A DNA stretch of 64,000 nt from DATBVX01 sp963695985. GTDB taxonomy: Bacteria; Pseudomonadota; Gammaproteobacteria; Steroidobacterales; Steroidobacteraceae. The DNA lies in contig CAVOIC010000009.1 in assembly GCA_963695985.1 (NCBI GenBank), positions 359,201 through 423,200 of the forward strand, read 5' to 3'. Shown piece by piece: positions 42,701-50,641 of the stretch (position 1 is its first letter; each line of letters opens with the position of its first letter). The notes under the pieces were generated by a model. That model was not told the origin of the DNA and did not search any database. It was given only the letters and a program-made list of their open reading frames with translations. The position numbers and the translations under genes are program-made.

Positions 42701-44068
42701 TCAGCTGCCCGGCGCGGGAACGTAATGCGTTTCGAGATCCTGCCGCAAGCGACGCGCTGCGAGCAGGTAGTGCACTCCGGCCCAGGCGAAGAGCAGCGAC
42801 ACCGCGATGAGAGCGTGCCGGATGCCGAGCGCGGAAGCGGCGCTGCACGCTGCGCGCAGCGCTGCGTCCGACTGCGCCGGCGCCGCGCCGCCGGGGCATA
42901 CGGCGCCGAATTCGCCGAACGCGAACGCCCGGCTGCCGAAGAAGTCGCTCAGCGCACCGATAAGAGTCGGTCCCAGGCCGATTCCGACCAATCCCAGTAC
43001 CAACGACACCACGAAGGCCGAGGAGGCCCGCATGTTCGCACCCACCATGTTCTGCGCGATGGCGAGTGTTGGGGTGTAATAAACAAAGAGGACCACGTGC
43101 GCGACCGCAAGCACGGCGATGCCGACGCCGACCACTGGCGCGGCAAAGGCGACCGCGAACAAGGGTGCCGCGAGCACCAGGCCAATCGCCGGTCCCCACA
43201 CGAACCAGCGCTGATCGAAGCGCGACGCCCAATCGACGCCGAATCCGCCGAGCGCAAGGCCCGTGCTCATTGCCAACGCCGCGATGAGTCCAAGCAAGCG
43301 TCCTGCGTCGGTGAAGCCCATGTGATAGGCGCGGACGAAGAACTGCCCCAAAAACTGGCCGACGGCGTTCATCGCCGTGGCGGCGAGCGCAGCGCCGACG
43401 AGCGTATGACGCATGGAGGGCTTGGAGAGCAGGAACCGCAGCACCGTGCGCATTGAGGGCGGCGGCCCCGGGCTCACCGCGATTGCATCCGACAGGCCGC
43501 GTGGCGGATCGCGCAAGGTAAGGAACGCGACCGCGGCCACGATGAACGCCGGTGCGCCGATGCCGACGAAGGCTGCGCGCCAGCTCACGTGTTCGGCCAT
43601 CCAGCCTGCGAAGGTCGAACCGAGCACCACGCCGAGCGGTGCTCCGAGCCAGATTACGGACATGGCCGAAGCGCGCCGGTCGCGCGGATAGTGATCGCCG
43701 ATCAGCGATGCGACCGGCGGGCCGAAGCCGGCATCGCCGACGCCAACGCCGATGCGCAACAGCAGCAGGCGCCAGAAGCTCTGCGCCGTCCCGCACAGTG
43801 CCACCATGACGCCGAAGATCGCGAGCGAAGCCGCAACGATGCGCGCGCGGCTCATGCGCTCGGCCATGCGCGCGAGCGGCAGCCCCAGGAGCGTGTAGAA
43901 GATGGCGAAGCCGAGCCCCTGGATGATGCCCATCTGGGCATCGCTGAGCTTCAGATCGAGCTTGATCGCCTGGGCAACGACGGCGATTCCCTGCCGGTCG
44001 GCGAGGTTCAAGGCGTTGGTGAGAAGAAGCACGGTCAGGAGCCAGGCCCGATAGCCTCTGGAGAACAT
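42701..44068 (-). CDS. Major facilitator superfamily transporter
   Basis: 455 residues from ATG 44068 (MFSRGYRAWLLTVLLLTNALN), the start that begins at the first membrane helix; an upstream extension lacks family character. About 12 spans are visible. The LADRQGIAVVAQ helix-1 motif and ARMAERMSRARIV loop identify the spinster-like/sugar-phosphate antiporter branch. LLLRIGVGVGDAGFGPPVASLIGDHYP is the strongly conserved helix 4-5 region of this branch. Inner membrane, substrate unknown. Downstream M28 peptidase suggests uptake of peptide products, by position only. Confidence 0.9.
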   Translation of the reverse strand: MFSRGYRAWLLTVLLLTNALNLADRQGIAVVAQAIKLDLKLSDAQMGIIQGLGFAIFYTLLGLPLARMAERMSRARIVAASLAIFGVMVALCGTAQSFWRLLLLRIGVGVGDAGFGPPVASLIGDHYPRDRRASAMSVIWLGAPLGVVLGSTFAGWMAEHVSWRAAFVGIGAPAFIVAAVAFLTLRDPPRGLSDAIAVSPGPPPSMRTVLRFLLSKPSMRHTLVGAALAATAMNAVGQFLGQFFVRAYHMGFTDAGRLLGLIAALAMSTGLALGGFGVDWASRFDQRWFVWGPAIGLVLAAPLFAVAFAAPVVGVGIAVLAVAHVVLFVYYTPTLAIAQNMVGANMRASSAFVVSLVLGLVGIGLGPTLIGALSDFFGSRAFAFGEFGAVCPGGAAPAQSDAALRAACSAASALGIRHALIAVSLLFAWAGVHYLLAARRLRQDLETHYVPAPGS

Positions 44069-44180
44069 CGTTGGCGTCACGATCGAACTCGGCAGAACAT
44101 CGGCTGTCGCACCCTGGTGTCCTGATTTCACGGACGCACGGCGTCCGCTTCCGTCCACGCACTGCGGGGGTATCCATATC

Positions 44181-44942
44181 ATGATGACCCTGCCCGAGTC
44201 TGCCACTACGAGGAAAAGTCGCATCGCCTCCCGCCTGCTCGCTGCGATTGCAGTGATTGGCGTGACCTGCGCACTCACGAGCGCGGCTGCGGTCTCTGCA
44301 ACGGAGCCCAAGTCGCTCAAGATCGGCATCATCGGCACGGGTCACATCGGTGGGACCCTCGCCAGGTTGTGGGCCCAGGCCGGGCATGAATTACTGATCT
44401 CCTCGCGTCACCCCGAGCAACTGCAGGCTCTCGCACGCTCGCTGGGTCCCAGGGTGAAGGTCGGGACTCCGCGCGAAGCAGCCGTCTTTGGCGAAGTCGT
44501 GTTGATATCGATTCCCTACGGCGCGCTGCCCCAGCTCGGTCGCGACCTCAAGGCAGAGCTCGCGGGAAAGATCGTGCTCGATACCGGGAATCCCTATCCC
44601 GGCCGGGATGGTGAGATGGCAGTCCAGGCGCGCCGCAAGGGCACTGGCGTAGCATCGGCGGAGTATCTGCCCGGCGTGAGACTGGTACGCGCCTTCAATG
44701 CCATCAACTCGGGCGACCTCGCAGCCGAAGCGCACCGCAAAGGAGACCTCGTCGCAATCCCGCTGGCAGGCGATGACCAGGAAGCGCTCGCAATGGCTCA
44801 GCGGTTGGTGAGAGATGCGGGATTCGATCCGGTGGTGGTCGGTCCGCTGTCCCGCGCCCGCGAATTCGACGTCGGCACCGAGCCGTACACCAGGCTCCTG
44901 ACGGCAAGCGAGTTGCGCAAGCTCCTCAAGCTTAGCGATTGA
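44181..44942 (+). CDS. NADPH-dependent F420 reductase-like protein with N-terminal signal sequence
   Basis: 253 residues. An unusual N-terminal signal-like segment (RIASRLLAAIAVIGVTCALTSAAAVSA) precedes a Rossmann domain: LKIGIIGTGHIGGTLARLWAQAGHELLISSRHPEQL, then VVLISIPYGALPQLG and IVLDTGNPYPGRDG. The core matches the NADPH:F420 oxidoreductase (Fno)/NADP_oxidoreductase family that includes STEAP-like ferric reductases. An exported NADP-binding protein is odd, because NADPH is cytosolic; the hydrophobic segment may instead be a membrane anchor, or the true start may lie later. Substrate unknown. Confidence 0.82.
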   Translation: MMTLPESATTRKSRIASRLLAAIAVIGVTCALTSAAAVSATEPKSLKIGIIGTGHIGGTLARLWAQAGHELLISSRHPEQLQALARSLGPRVKVGTPREAAVFGEVVLISIPYGALPQLGRDLKAELAGKIVLDTGNPYPGRDGEMAVQARRKGTGVASAEYLPGVRLVRAFNAINSGDLAAEAHRKGDLVAIPLAGDDQEALAMAQRLVRDAGFDPVVVGPLSRAREFDVGTEPYTRLLTASELRKLLKLSD

Positions 44943-44989
44943 AACGCGCTCTGCGATAAACAGCCCTGTCGTAACAGTAATTACGCAGA

Positions 44990-45187
44990 AGGTTCTACGC
45001 TGGGCTCGTAGGAGCGGTCTGACAGGCCGACGGGAAACCCGAGCATTGTTCGCAATAGCCGAGGCGTGGAAACTGCTGATCACGGGAGTCAACCACTTTA
45101 GGTGGTGACACCCAAGAGGGCCGGTAATCCCCGCCCTGGCAAAAAGGCCCCAAGCACAATCTGCTATGGGGCCTTTCCATTTTTCAG
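44990..45187 (+). ncRNA. Possible structured non-coding RNA ending in a terminator
   Basis: The 336-bp gap 44943-45278 has no convincing gene. Within about 190 bp it holds a row of short hairpins: CGGTC-TGACA-GGCCG (45012-45026), CGGG-AAA-CCCG (45029-45039), ATTG-TTCG-CAAT with a UUCG loop (near 45044-45055), ACCAC-TTTAG-GTGGT (45094-45108), AGGGC...GCCCT (45118-45137), then a strong terminator at 45143. I do not recognise 6S, SRP, RNase P, tmRNA or a known riboswitch. It could also be the leader of the DUF4440-like gene or merely GC-rich spacer. Confidence 0.3.
45143..45187. terminator. Rho-independent terminator, probably bidirectional
   Basis: AAAGGCCCCA/TGGGGCCTTT forms a perfect 10-bp stem (45143-45152 with 45167-45176). 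Plus-strand tail is CCATTTTTC; the minus strand reads GGGGCCTTTTTG. It ends transcription after the gene at 44181, or of an RNA in the gap, before the next promoter. Confidence 0.85.
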
Positions 45188-45278
45188 TGTCGGCAGCCCT
45201 ATGCCAGCAAGAAATGCCAAGTCCGCCGAACCCTCATCGGATACAGTGCGCGGCCGTACCCTCCTGGAGGAAATGGCC

Positions 45279-45740
45279 ATGAAGACTCACCTGCTCCGTA
45301 CCGTTATTGCCGCGACGTGTGTCATCGCGGCCGCCGGCGCGGCATCGGCTTCGCCGGAAGAGGACCGCCGCGCTGTTGCGGCGCTGGACCTGCGCTACCA
45401 GGAGGCCGTGAAACGCAATGATGCCGAGACGATGGGACGCATTCTCGATGAGCACTTCGTGCTGGTACTCGGCAACGGCACTGTGTATCAGCGCGAGGAC
45501 CTCCTGGGTGAGGCGCGCAGGAAGACCATAACCTACGAGCAGCAGGATGAGGATTCCGGTACGCAAACCGTGCGGGTATGGGGTGACACGGCCGTAGTCA
45601 CCGCGCGGCTCTGGCTCAAGGGCACGAGTGAGGGAAAGGCGTTCGAGCGCAGACTCTGGTTCAGCGACACGTACGTGCGCACGAAGAGCGGCTGGCGCTA
45701 CGTGTTCGGCCAGGCTTCGCTTGCCTTGCCGAAGGAGTAG
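45279..45740 (+). CDS. Secreted DUF4440/NTF2-like protein
   Basis: 153 residues from ATG 45279. GGAGG lies 8 nt upstream of this ATG but only 2 nt from the alternative at 45273, which decides the start. A signal peptide (MKTHLLRTVIAATCVIAAAGAASA) is followed by a DUF4440-type NTF2 fold: ALDLRYQEAVKRNDAETMGRIL, DEHFVLVLGNGTVYQREDLLG, VRVWGDTAVVTARLWLKG and SDTYVRTKSGWRYVFGQAS. Periplasmic, function unknown. Members sit in many contexts and rarely have known ligands. Confidence 0.85.
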   Translation: MKTHLLRTVIAATCVIAAAGAASASPEEDRRAVAALDLRYQEAVKRNDAETMGRILDEHFVLVLGNGTVYQREDLLGEARRKTITYEQQDEDSGTQTVRVWGDTAVVTARLWLKGTSEGKAFERRLWFSDTYVRTKSGWRYVFGQASLALPKE

Positions 45741-45744
45741 CGGA

Positions 45745-45897
45745 CTACGCGAGGGGCGCCAGCACCAGGTCCTTCAGAACAGTGCTGGCCTGCGCGATAT
45801 CGACGCCCGGCAGTGACGGCGATGCCCAGGGCGCGGGTGCCGCCAGGAAGAGTAGTGCTATTACGGCTCGCGCCACGTGTCGTGCAACTGTCGTCAA
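45745..45897 (-). CDS. Possible 50-residue secreted peptide (TTG start)
   Basis: From TTG 45897, preceded by GGAG at 6 nt, a frame encodes a clean signal-peptide-like start (MTTVARHVARAVIALLFLA, then APAPWASPSLP) and a 20-residue remainder ending LKDLVLAPLA. The same frame is open further upstream but without protein-like content. There is no homologue I recognise. The rest of the 338-bp gap (45741-46078) shows nothing else. It may be a chance frame. Confidence 0.3.
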   Translation of the reverse strand: MTTVARHVARAVIALLFLAAPAPWASPSLPGVDIAQASTVLKDLVLAPLA

Positions 45898-46078
45898 TGA
45901 ATACTCCAGGCCGTAGCCACGAATCCCCTGCGGCCGCGGCGACCACAGTGAGCTCGATCTTGCATGGCAGATCGGCGTGGGCGTCCCGAGGGACTTCACA
46001 AAATTCCGGTGAAACCGGCCGGGGACGGCGAACAGTGAAGTGGCTCACGCCTCGTGCTGCACTGCTAGCGAACGCACG

Positions 46079-47069
46079 TCACAGTGTGGCCTGTTGTCCG
46101 ACCTTGCGCGCCCGAGCCTCGGCATACAGCACTCGCGCGACGAAGAGGTCGTAGAGCGCCATACCGACCGACTTGTAAGCCGTGGTGCGGGTGAGATCGA
46201 TCGTGCGCTGCCCGGACACGAGCGCCCCGATCGTGAACACGTCGCGAGCATCGACGATGCCCTTCTCGAGCGGCCCTATGACATCACCCACTTCTGCGCG
46301 CGCCGCATCGGCATCGATCACGATGTGTCCCGCAAGACGGTAGACCGCGTCCGGCAGCTCCTGCATCGTGGGTCGGTAGGAGCCGATGCCGATGAAGTGT
46401 TTACCCTCAAGCAGCTTGGGCTCGTCCGGCAGCACTGGCATGGCGGAAGTTGTGGCCGCAATGACCAGCTCGGTGCGCTCGAGCAGCTCGCGCGCGTCGC
46501 GACAGAGCACGATGTGCAGCTTCGGCTTCTGGGCATGAACCAGCGCGCTGAATGTTTCGAAGCTCGCTGCCGAGCGCGCGACGCAGAAAACTTCGCTCAC
46601 CGGACGCACGGTGGCGGCAAAGATCGCCTGCCACGCGCCCTGCACTCCGCAACCGACGATGCCGACGCTGCGTGTGGCGGCGGGCGTCATGAACTTCACG
46701 CCGAGCGCGCCCACCGCCCCGGTGCGCAGCGCCGTCAGCGCTGCGGCATTGAGCAGTGCGAGGGGCACGCCCGTTTCACCGTCGATGAGGATCATCAATC
46801 CGTTCGTCACCGGCAGAGCGCGCGTCGCGTTCCCCGGAACGACGCACACGAGCTTGGTGCCGATCAGGTCCCGCGCCACTGCGGGCATGGTCAGGAAGGC
46901 TGTTGCCGTTCCACTCGAGGTGCTGGCGCTGCGGTGCGTAGGGAATTCCCTCACCCGAAACACACGCTGCGGACTCGACGGGGCCGAGCAGCGCGGCCGG
47001 CGGCAGGAGCCCGATGAGATCTGCGTGCGAGAGCACGAGCAGCGAGGAGTTTGTACCGCGCGCTTTCAT
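46079..47069 (-). CDS. Ornithine cyclodeaminase/mu-crystallin family protein, frameshifted
   Basis: Starts at ATG 47069 (MKARGTNSSLLVLSHADLIGLLPP) and shifts frame between about 46945 and 46975; one extra base accounts for it, giving about 329 residues. The second frame contains LIGTKLVCVVPGN, GLMILIDGETGVPLALLNAAALTALRTGAVGAL, the NAD-binding VGIVGCGVQGAWQAI and HFIGIGSYRPTMQELP, all typical of the family. Members include ornithine cyclodeaminase, delta1-pyrroline-2-carboxylate reductase and alanine or lysine dehydrogenases. The specific substrate cannot be told. It is divergent from the small membrane protein at 47200. Confidence 0.82.
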
Positions 47070-47199
47070 GTCGAAATTACGTGAACTCGCGCGCCGCTCA
47101 ACTCGAGTCGACTCGACTCCCGCCATCGCATATGCTCCCCGCGCTCGGCGTCACTGCCGTGGCACCGCCCTGATAACAACATATAGAGAGGGGTACCTG

Positions 47200-47508
47200 A
47201 TGAACGTGCAAAAAATCGTCGGATGGGTGGGCATCCTGCTTGCGATCGTCGCCGCGTTCGCGACGATTCCATATGCGGCCGCCATCCTGTTGATCCTCGG
47301 CTTGGTCGTTGGTTTTTACATCATTCCCGACCACCACGTGCGGGTCCTGGTCACCGCGCTCGTGCTCACCGGTCTGTCGCACAGCTTCGACGCGATACCG
47401 CAAGTGGGCAGCTACCTCGCGACTATCTTGTCCAACTTCGGCGTGCTCGTGACGGGTGGTGCGTTCATGATCATCCTGCGCAACGTCTACGCGCGCTTCA
47501 AACCCTGA
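47200..47508 (+). CDS. Small membrane protein, three predicted spans
   Basis: 102 residues from ATG 47200 with AGAGAGGGG upstream. Hydrophobic spans: IVGWVGILLAIVAAFATIPY, AAAILLILGLVVGFYIIP, and a C-terminal pair VRVLVTALVLTGLSHSF / LATILSNFGVLVTGGAFMIIL. GFYIIPDHHVRVLV lies in a connecting loop with two His. There are no enzyme motifs, and I do not recognise the family. It is a single gene with a strong terminator. Confidence 0.75.
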   Translation: MNVQKIVGWVGILLAIVAAFATIPYAAAILLILGLVVGFYIIPDHHVRVLVTALVLTGLSHSFDAIPQVGSYLATILSNFGVLVTGGAFMIILRNVYARFKP

Positions 47509-47569
47509 GCTGACTGGCAACACTCGTCGGCCGATCCGGATTCCGTCTGCCGGTGAGTTGAACTTCGAC

Positions 47570-47596
47570 AAGCCGCCTTCGGGCGGCTTTCTTTTC
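47570..47596 (+). terminator. Rho-independent terminator with TTCG loop
   Basis: AAGCCGCC-TTCG-GGCGGCTT (47570-47589) followed by TCTTTTC is a textbook intrinsic terminator. It serves the small membrane protein gene and may also act on the convergent DUF885 gene. Confidence 0.92.
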
Positions 47597-47612
47597 CGCT
47601 TTCTCGGTGCGT

Positions 47613-49268
47613 TCAATCCGGGCGCGCCAGGGCGCGGATCTCGTCGTCCTTGCCCGTAAGCTGCCAGCGAATCAACGCCACCGGAATCACGCCGGCGGCA
47701 TTCACTTCAGTGAAGAAGCGTTTCAGCGTGAAGTCATCGCCGAGCTGCCTGGCGCGATCCATGAGCAGCTCATCGAGCAGGTACTTGCCCGTGACGTAGC
47801 TCGTGCCATAACCCGGCTGGCGCAGGTACAGCTGCTGCTCGAATCCCACCAGGTCGAGATCCGGGCGCATCCAGCCGCGCGGGGTCCATTCGACCTGAAA
47901 CGCCTTCGCCTCTTTCATCGTGATCTCGTTGGCCTGGGCGCGCAGCGACGCGAGGCCGCGCGCGGCACGCTGGGCCAGCATGATCCACACGATCTCGCGC
48001 GCGCGTGGATTGTCGTCGTAGTAACCGGCGTGCATCATCATTTCTTCCATCGCGGTCGCCATCCCTTCGGCGCGGCTGTCCCAGATGTTGTAGAGCAGCG
48101 GGCCGCGCCGGATGGGGCTCGTGTGGGGATCGACGCGCATCTGCGCGAGATCCCACCAGTGATAGAAATGAGTGAACAGGGTCATCGGCTCGCGATGGCT
48201 CGCCATGCCGAAGAATTCTCGCGTGGCCTCGGGCTCGTACTCGCCGATGCGCTCGCGGAGCGCCGGATCCATGTAGTCGTGCATCGGCATCACATCCTTG
48301 TTTCTGAGAAATGCCAGGTATTTCGTGATCGCCTCGTTGCAGCGCCGCTGATACTCCTCGGGGCTCGAAATCACGGACAACTGCGGCAGGCCGCGATTGC
48401 GCTGCTCCTCGAGGCGCAGCGACGAGTGGGCGCGCGCGAGCTCGCGCTTCAGCAGGTCGACCTCCTCCTCCCAGCTGAGCGGCACGAGGTGAACGTGCCG
48501 CAGGCTCCAGGTGTAGTTCTCCTTGCCGACTCCGGAGGGCCCTGTCTTCGACGGCGCCTGCGCCTCGAGCCACGCGACAAACTCCGCGGTCGCCTTGCTC
48601 GCCGCATGCGCCGCCTGACTGACCTCCGGGTTTGCGTTTTGCGTCTGCCCGACCAGCTTGTCGAGTGCCTCGCCCTGCTTCTTCATCGAGCCGATACCCG
48701 TGATCCACAGGTCCCGGGCGTTGCCGACCAGGTTGAGCCGCGCCTGTGCCAGCAGCGGCGGGATGGTCCGGAGTTCGACGGCCAGTTTCGTTTGCGTCGC
48801 CGGCGTCAACGGGAAGGAGTAGGTCCACAACTCGACCAACGCATGATGGGTTGGTCCCTCGTGCGCCGGCGTGTCGCTCTGCGCCGTGAACACCGAGGCG
48901 TAGAAGGCCGGATCACGTTCCCAGGGCTTGAGCACGCGGATATCGAAATCCAGTCCGTTCATCTCGGCGCGCACGAGCTGGTAGTCCACTTGCTGCTCGA
49001 CCGGCCAGCCAGTCGGATCGATGGCGGCCAGCCGGGCCTGGTACTTCTTCAGTTCCTGGTGCCGGCGCGCAAAGGTCTTCGCCGTGTAGTCGGGCGCGCC
49101 GTCACGCATCGGCGGTCGCTCGAAGCCGCGCCAGTCCCCAAAGAGCGCGACCAGATCCTCATAAGAGCCGCGCGCATTGCTTGCCTGCGCGGCGCCCGCA
49201 GTGCCGGCGATCATCGTCATGACGAGCACTCCCAGCGCGAGACGCGCAAACTTGTTTTGAACGTGCAT
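47613..49268 (-). CDS. Secreted DUF885 family protein (metallopeptidase-like)
   Basis: 551 residues from ATG 49268, with a signal peptide (MHVQNKFARLALGVLVMTMIAGTAG). DUF885 proteins are large helical proteins; conserved segments here are WPVEQQVDYQLVRAEMNGLDFD, RVDPHTSPIRRGPLLYNIWDSRAEGMATAMEEMMMHAGYYDD and QPGYGTSYVTGKYLLDELL. The latter two are where the family carries conserved His/Glu residues, and zinc-peptidase activity has been suggested for it. Periplasmic or lipid-facing. The 246-bp gap to the Rieske gene is a divergent promoter region with nothing else visible. Confidence 0.85.
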   Translation of the reverse strand: MHVQNKFARLALGVLVMTMIAGTAGAAQASNARGSYEDLVALFGDWRGFERPPMRDGAPDYTAKTFARRHQELKKYQARLAAIDPTGWPVEQQVDYQLVRAEMNGLDFDIRVLKPWERDPAFYASVFTAQSDTPAHEGPTHHALVELWTYSFPLTPATQTKLAVELRTIPPLLAQARLNLVGNARDLWITGIGSMKKQGEALDKLVGQTQNANPEVSQAAHAASKATAEFVAWLEAQAPSKTGPSGVGKENYTWSLRHVHLVPLSWEEEVDLLKRELARAHSSLRLEEQRNRGLPQLSVISSPEEYQRRCNEAITKYLAFLRNKDVMPMHDYMDPALRERIGEYEPEATREFFGMASHREPMTLFTHFYHWWDLAQMRVDPHTSPIRRGPLLYNIWDSRAEGMATAMEEMMMHAGYYDDNPRAREIVWIMLAQRAARGLASLRAQANEITMKEAKAFQVEWTPRGWMRPDLDLVGFEQQLYLRQPGYGTSYVTGKYLLDELLMDRARQLGDDFTLKRFFTEVNAAGVIPVALIRWQLTGKDDEIRALARPD

Positions 49269-49514
49269 GGCATGGTTTCCCCCGTGCGACGATGAATTCG
49301 CCGCGTCAGATGCCGTCGAATTATCTTCGCGGGCACCGCGCAACGCCACCCGTCCATTCATTCCGCTTCGTGAAGTAACGACCTGGATGGCGGCCCAACG
49401 ACACCATCTCCCTTGCAGAATGGCGGTGAGTTACGCACCGGGCTTAGAATGCCTGCGGCACCGACGTCCTCGTCGTCACCGCCCACTCGAGCAGCCGTCT
49501 GCCGTGGAGACGCA

Positions 49515-50576
49515 ATGATGTTCCTCAGAAACTGTTGGTATGTCGCAGCCTGGGACCACGAGCTGATCGATGGAAAGCTGCTGCGGCGCATTCTGCTGGA
49601 AGAGCCCGTACTGCTCTACAGGGGCGAGAGCGGCAAGCTCGTGGCATTGAATGACCGCTGTCCGCATCGTGGCGCCCTGCTATCAGAAGGGCGGCTTGAG
49701 GGTGATGCCGTACGCTGCATGTACCACGGCATCAAGTACGACTCGACCGGGAAGTGCGTGCAGATCCCCGGGCAGGAGATGATTCCGCCGAAACTGCGCG
49801 TGCGGAGCTATCCGATCGTTGAACGCGGCCACCTTGTCTGGATCTGGATGGGCGATCCGGCCAGGGCTGATCCTGCGCAGATCCTCGACTTCCCGTATCT
49901 GAGCGATCCGCGGTGGAAGGGTCTCCCGGGCTACCTGCATTACGACGCCAACTACCTTCTCATCGTCGACAACCTCAGCGATTTCGCGCATCTGGCCTTC
50001 GTGCACACCAAGACGCTGGGTGGCTCCGAGGAATACGCCTACGTCACCAAGCCCGCTGCTGTCGAACGCCTCGAGCGTGGATTCAGGGTCGAGCGCTGGC
50101 ACATGAACAGCGATCCACCGCCGTTTCACCGCAAGGTCATCAAGAACAGGACCGACAAGGTCGACCGCCGCAACATCGCCAACATGTACATCCCTGGAAT
50201 CTTCTACATGGAGACGATGTTTGCGCCGGCCGGCAGCGGTGCGGAAAAGGGCAACCTGACCGGTGCCAAGCAGTACCGGAACTGCCAGTACATGACGCCG
50301 GAGACCCGGCGCACGACTCACTTCTTCTGGGCTTACCTCAATGACTTCGAAGGCGAGGACTCGACGATCTCGCGCTCGTTGCTCGACAGTCTCATCGAGG
50401 GATTCATGGAGGACAAAGCCATCATCGAGCGCCAGCAGAAGACGCTCGACGCTGATCCGGACTTTCAGATGCTGGCCATCATCGCCGATGCCCCGCTCGC
50501 GCATTTCCGGCGGGTGTTGAGCAAGCTGATCGAGGCGGAGCAGGCTCCCGCTGCCGCCACCGGCACCAACTCTTGA
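49515..50576 (+). CDS. Rieske aromatic O-demethylase oxygenase, VanA-like
   Basis: 353 residues from ATG 49515 (GGAGA upstream). The entry MFLRNCWYVAAWDHEL is characteristic of vanillate O-demethylase oxygenase (VanA). The Rieske motif is CPHRGALLSEGRLEGDAVRCMYHG, and the mononuclear iron site NLSDFAHLAFVH (D-x2-H-x4-H). VanA removes the O-methyl of vanillate as formaldehyde, giving protocatechuate, the LigAB substrate at the other end of the window. The reductase VanB is not adjacent. Related enzymes take other methoxy- or halo-aromatic acids or carnitine-like substrates, so vanillate is likely, not certain. Confidence 0.85.
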   Translation: MMFLRNCWYVAAWDHELIDGKLLRRILLEEPVLLYRGESGKLVALNDRCPHRGALLSEGRLEGDAVRCMYHGIKYDSTGKCVQIPGQEMIPPKLRVRSYPIVERGHLVWIWMGDPARADPAQILDFPYLSDPRWKGLPGYLHYDANYLLIVDNLSDFAHLAFVHTKTLGGSEEYAYVTKPAAVERLERGFRVERWHMNSDPPPFHRKVIKNRTDKVDRRNIANMYIPGIFYMETMFAPAGSGAEKGNLTGAKQYRNCQYMTPETRRTTHFFWAYLNDFEGEDSTISRSLLDSLIEGFMEDKAIIERQQKTLDADPDFQMLAIIADAPLAHFRRVLSKLIEAEQAPAAATGTNS

Positions 50577-50590
50577 GGTCGGATTAAGCA

Positions 50591-50622
50591 ACGCACGCGA
50601 CGCCTTCAGGCATCGCGTGCGT
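50591..50622. terminator. Hairpin between convergent genes
   Basis: ACGCACGCGA/TCGCGTGCGT is a perfect 10-bp stem; after one C-A mismatch GCC/GGC extends it to a TTCA loop. No T-run follows. It sits in the 65-bp gap between the convergent VanA-like and aldehyde dehydrogenase genes and may stop transcription from both sides. Confidence 0.55.
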
Positions 50623-50641
50623 CCGGCATCGCTTGATCGCC

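Noticed and set aside
40335..44387. A continuous minus-strand open frame of about 1350 codons running from the M28 peptidase through the MFS gene region.
   Set aside because: The upper part is an out-of-frame shadow of the MFS transporter. The M28 signal peptide at ATG 42644 marks the true start.
44995..45180. A 61-codon minus-strand open frame in the gap before the DUF4440-like gene.
   Set aside because: It runs through the hairpin series and the terminator stem, has no ribosome site and no protein-like character.
47607..49295. A 562-codon plus-strand frame opposite the DUF885 gene.
   Set aside because: Antisense shadow, rich in Arg, His and Leu with no domain. The DUF885 frame has a signal peptide and conserved segments.
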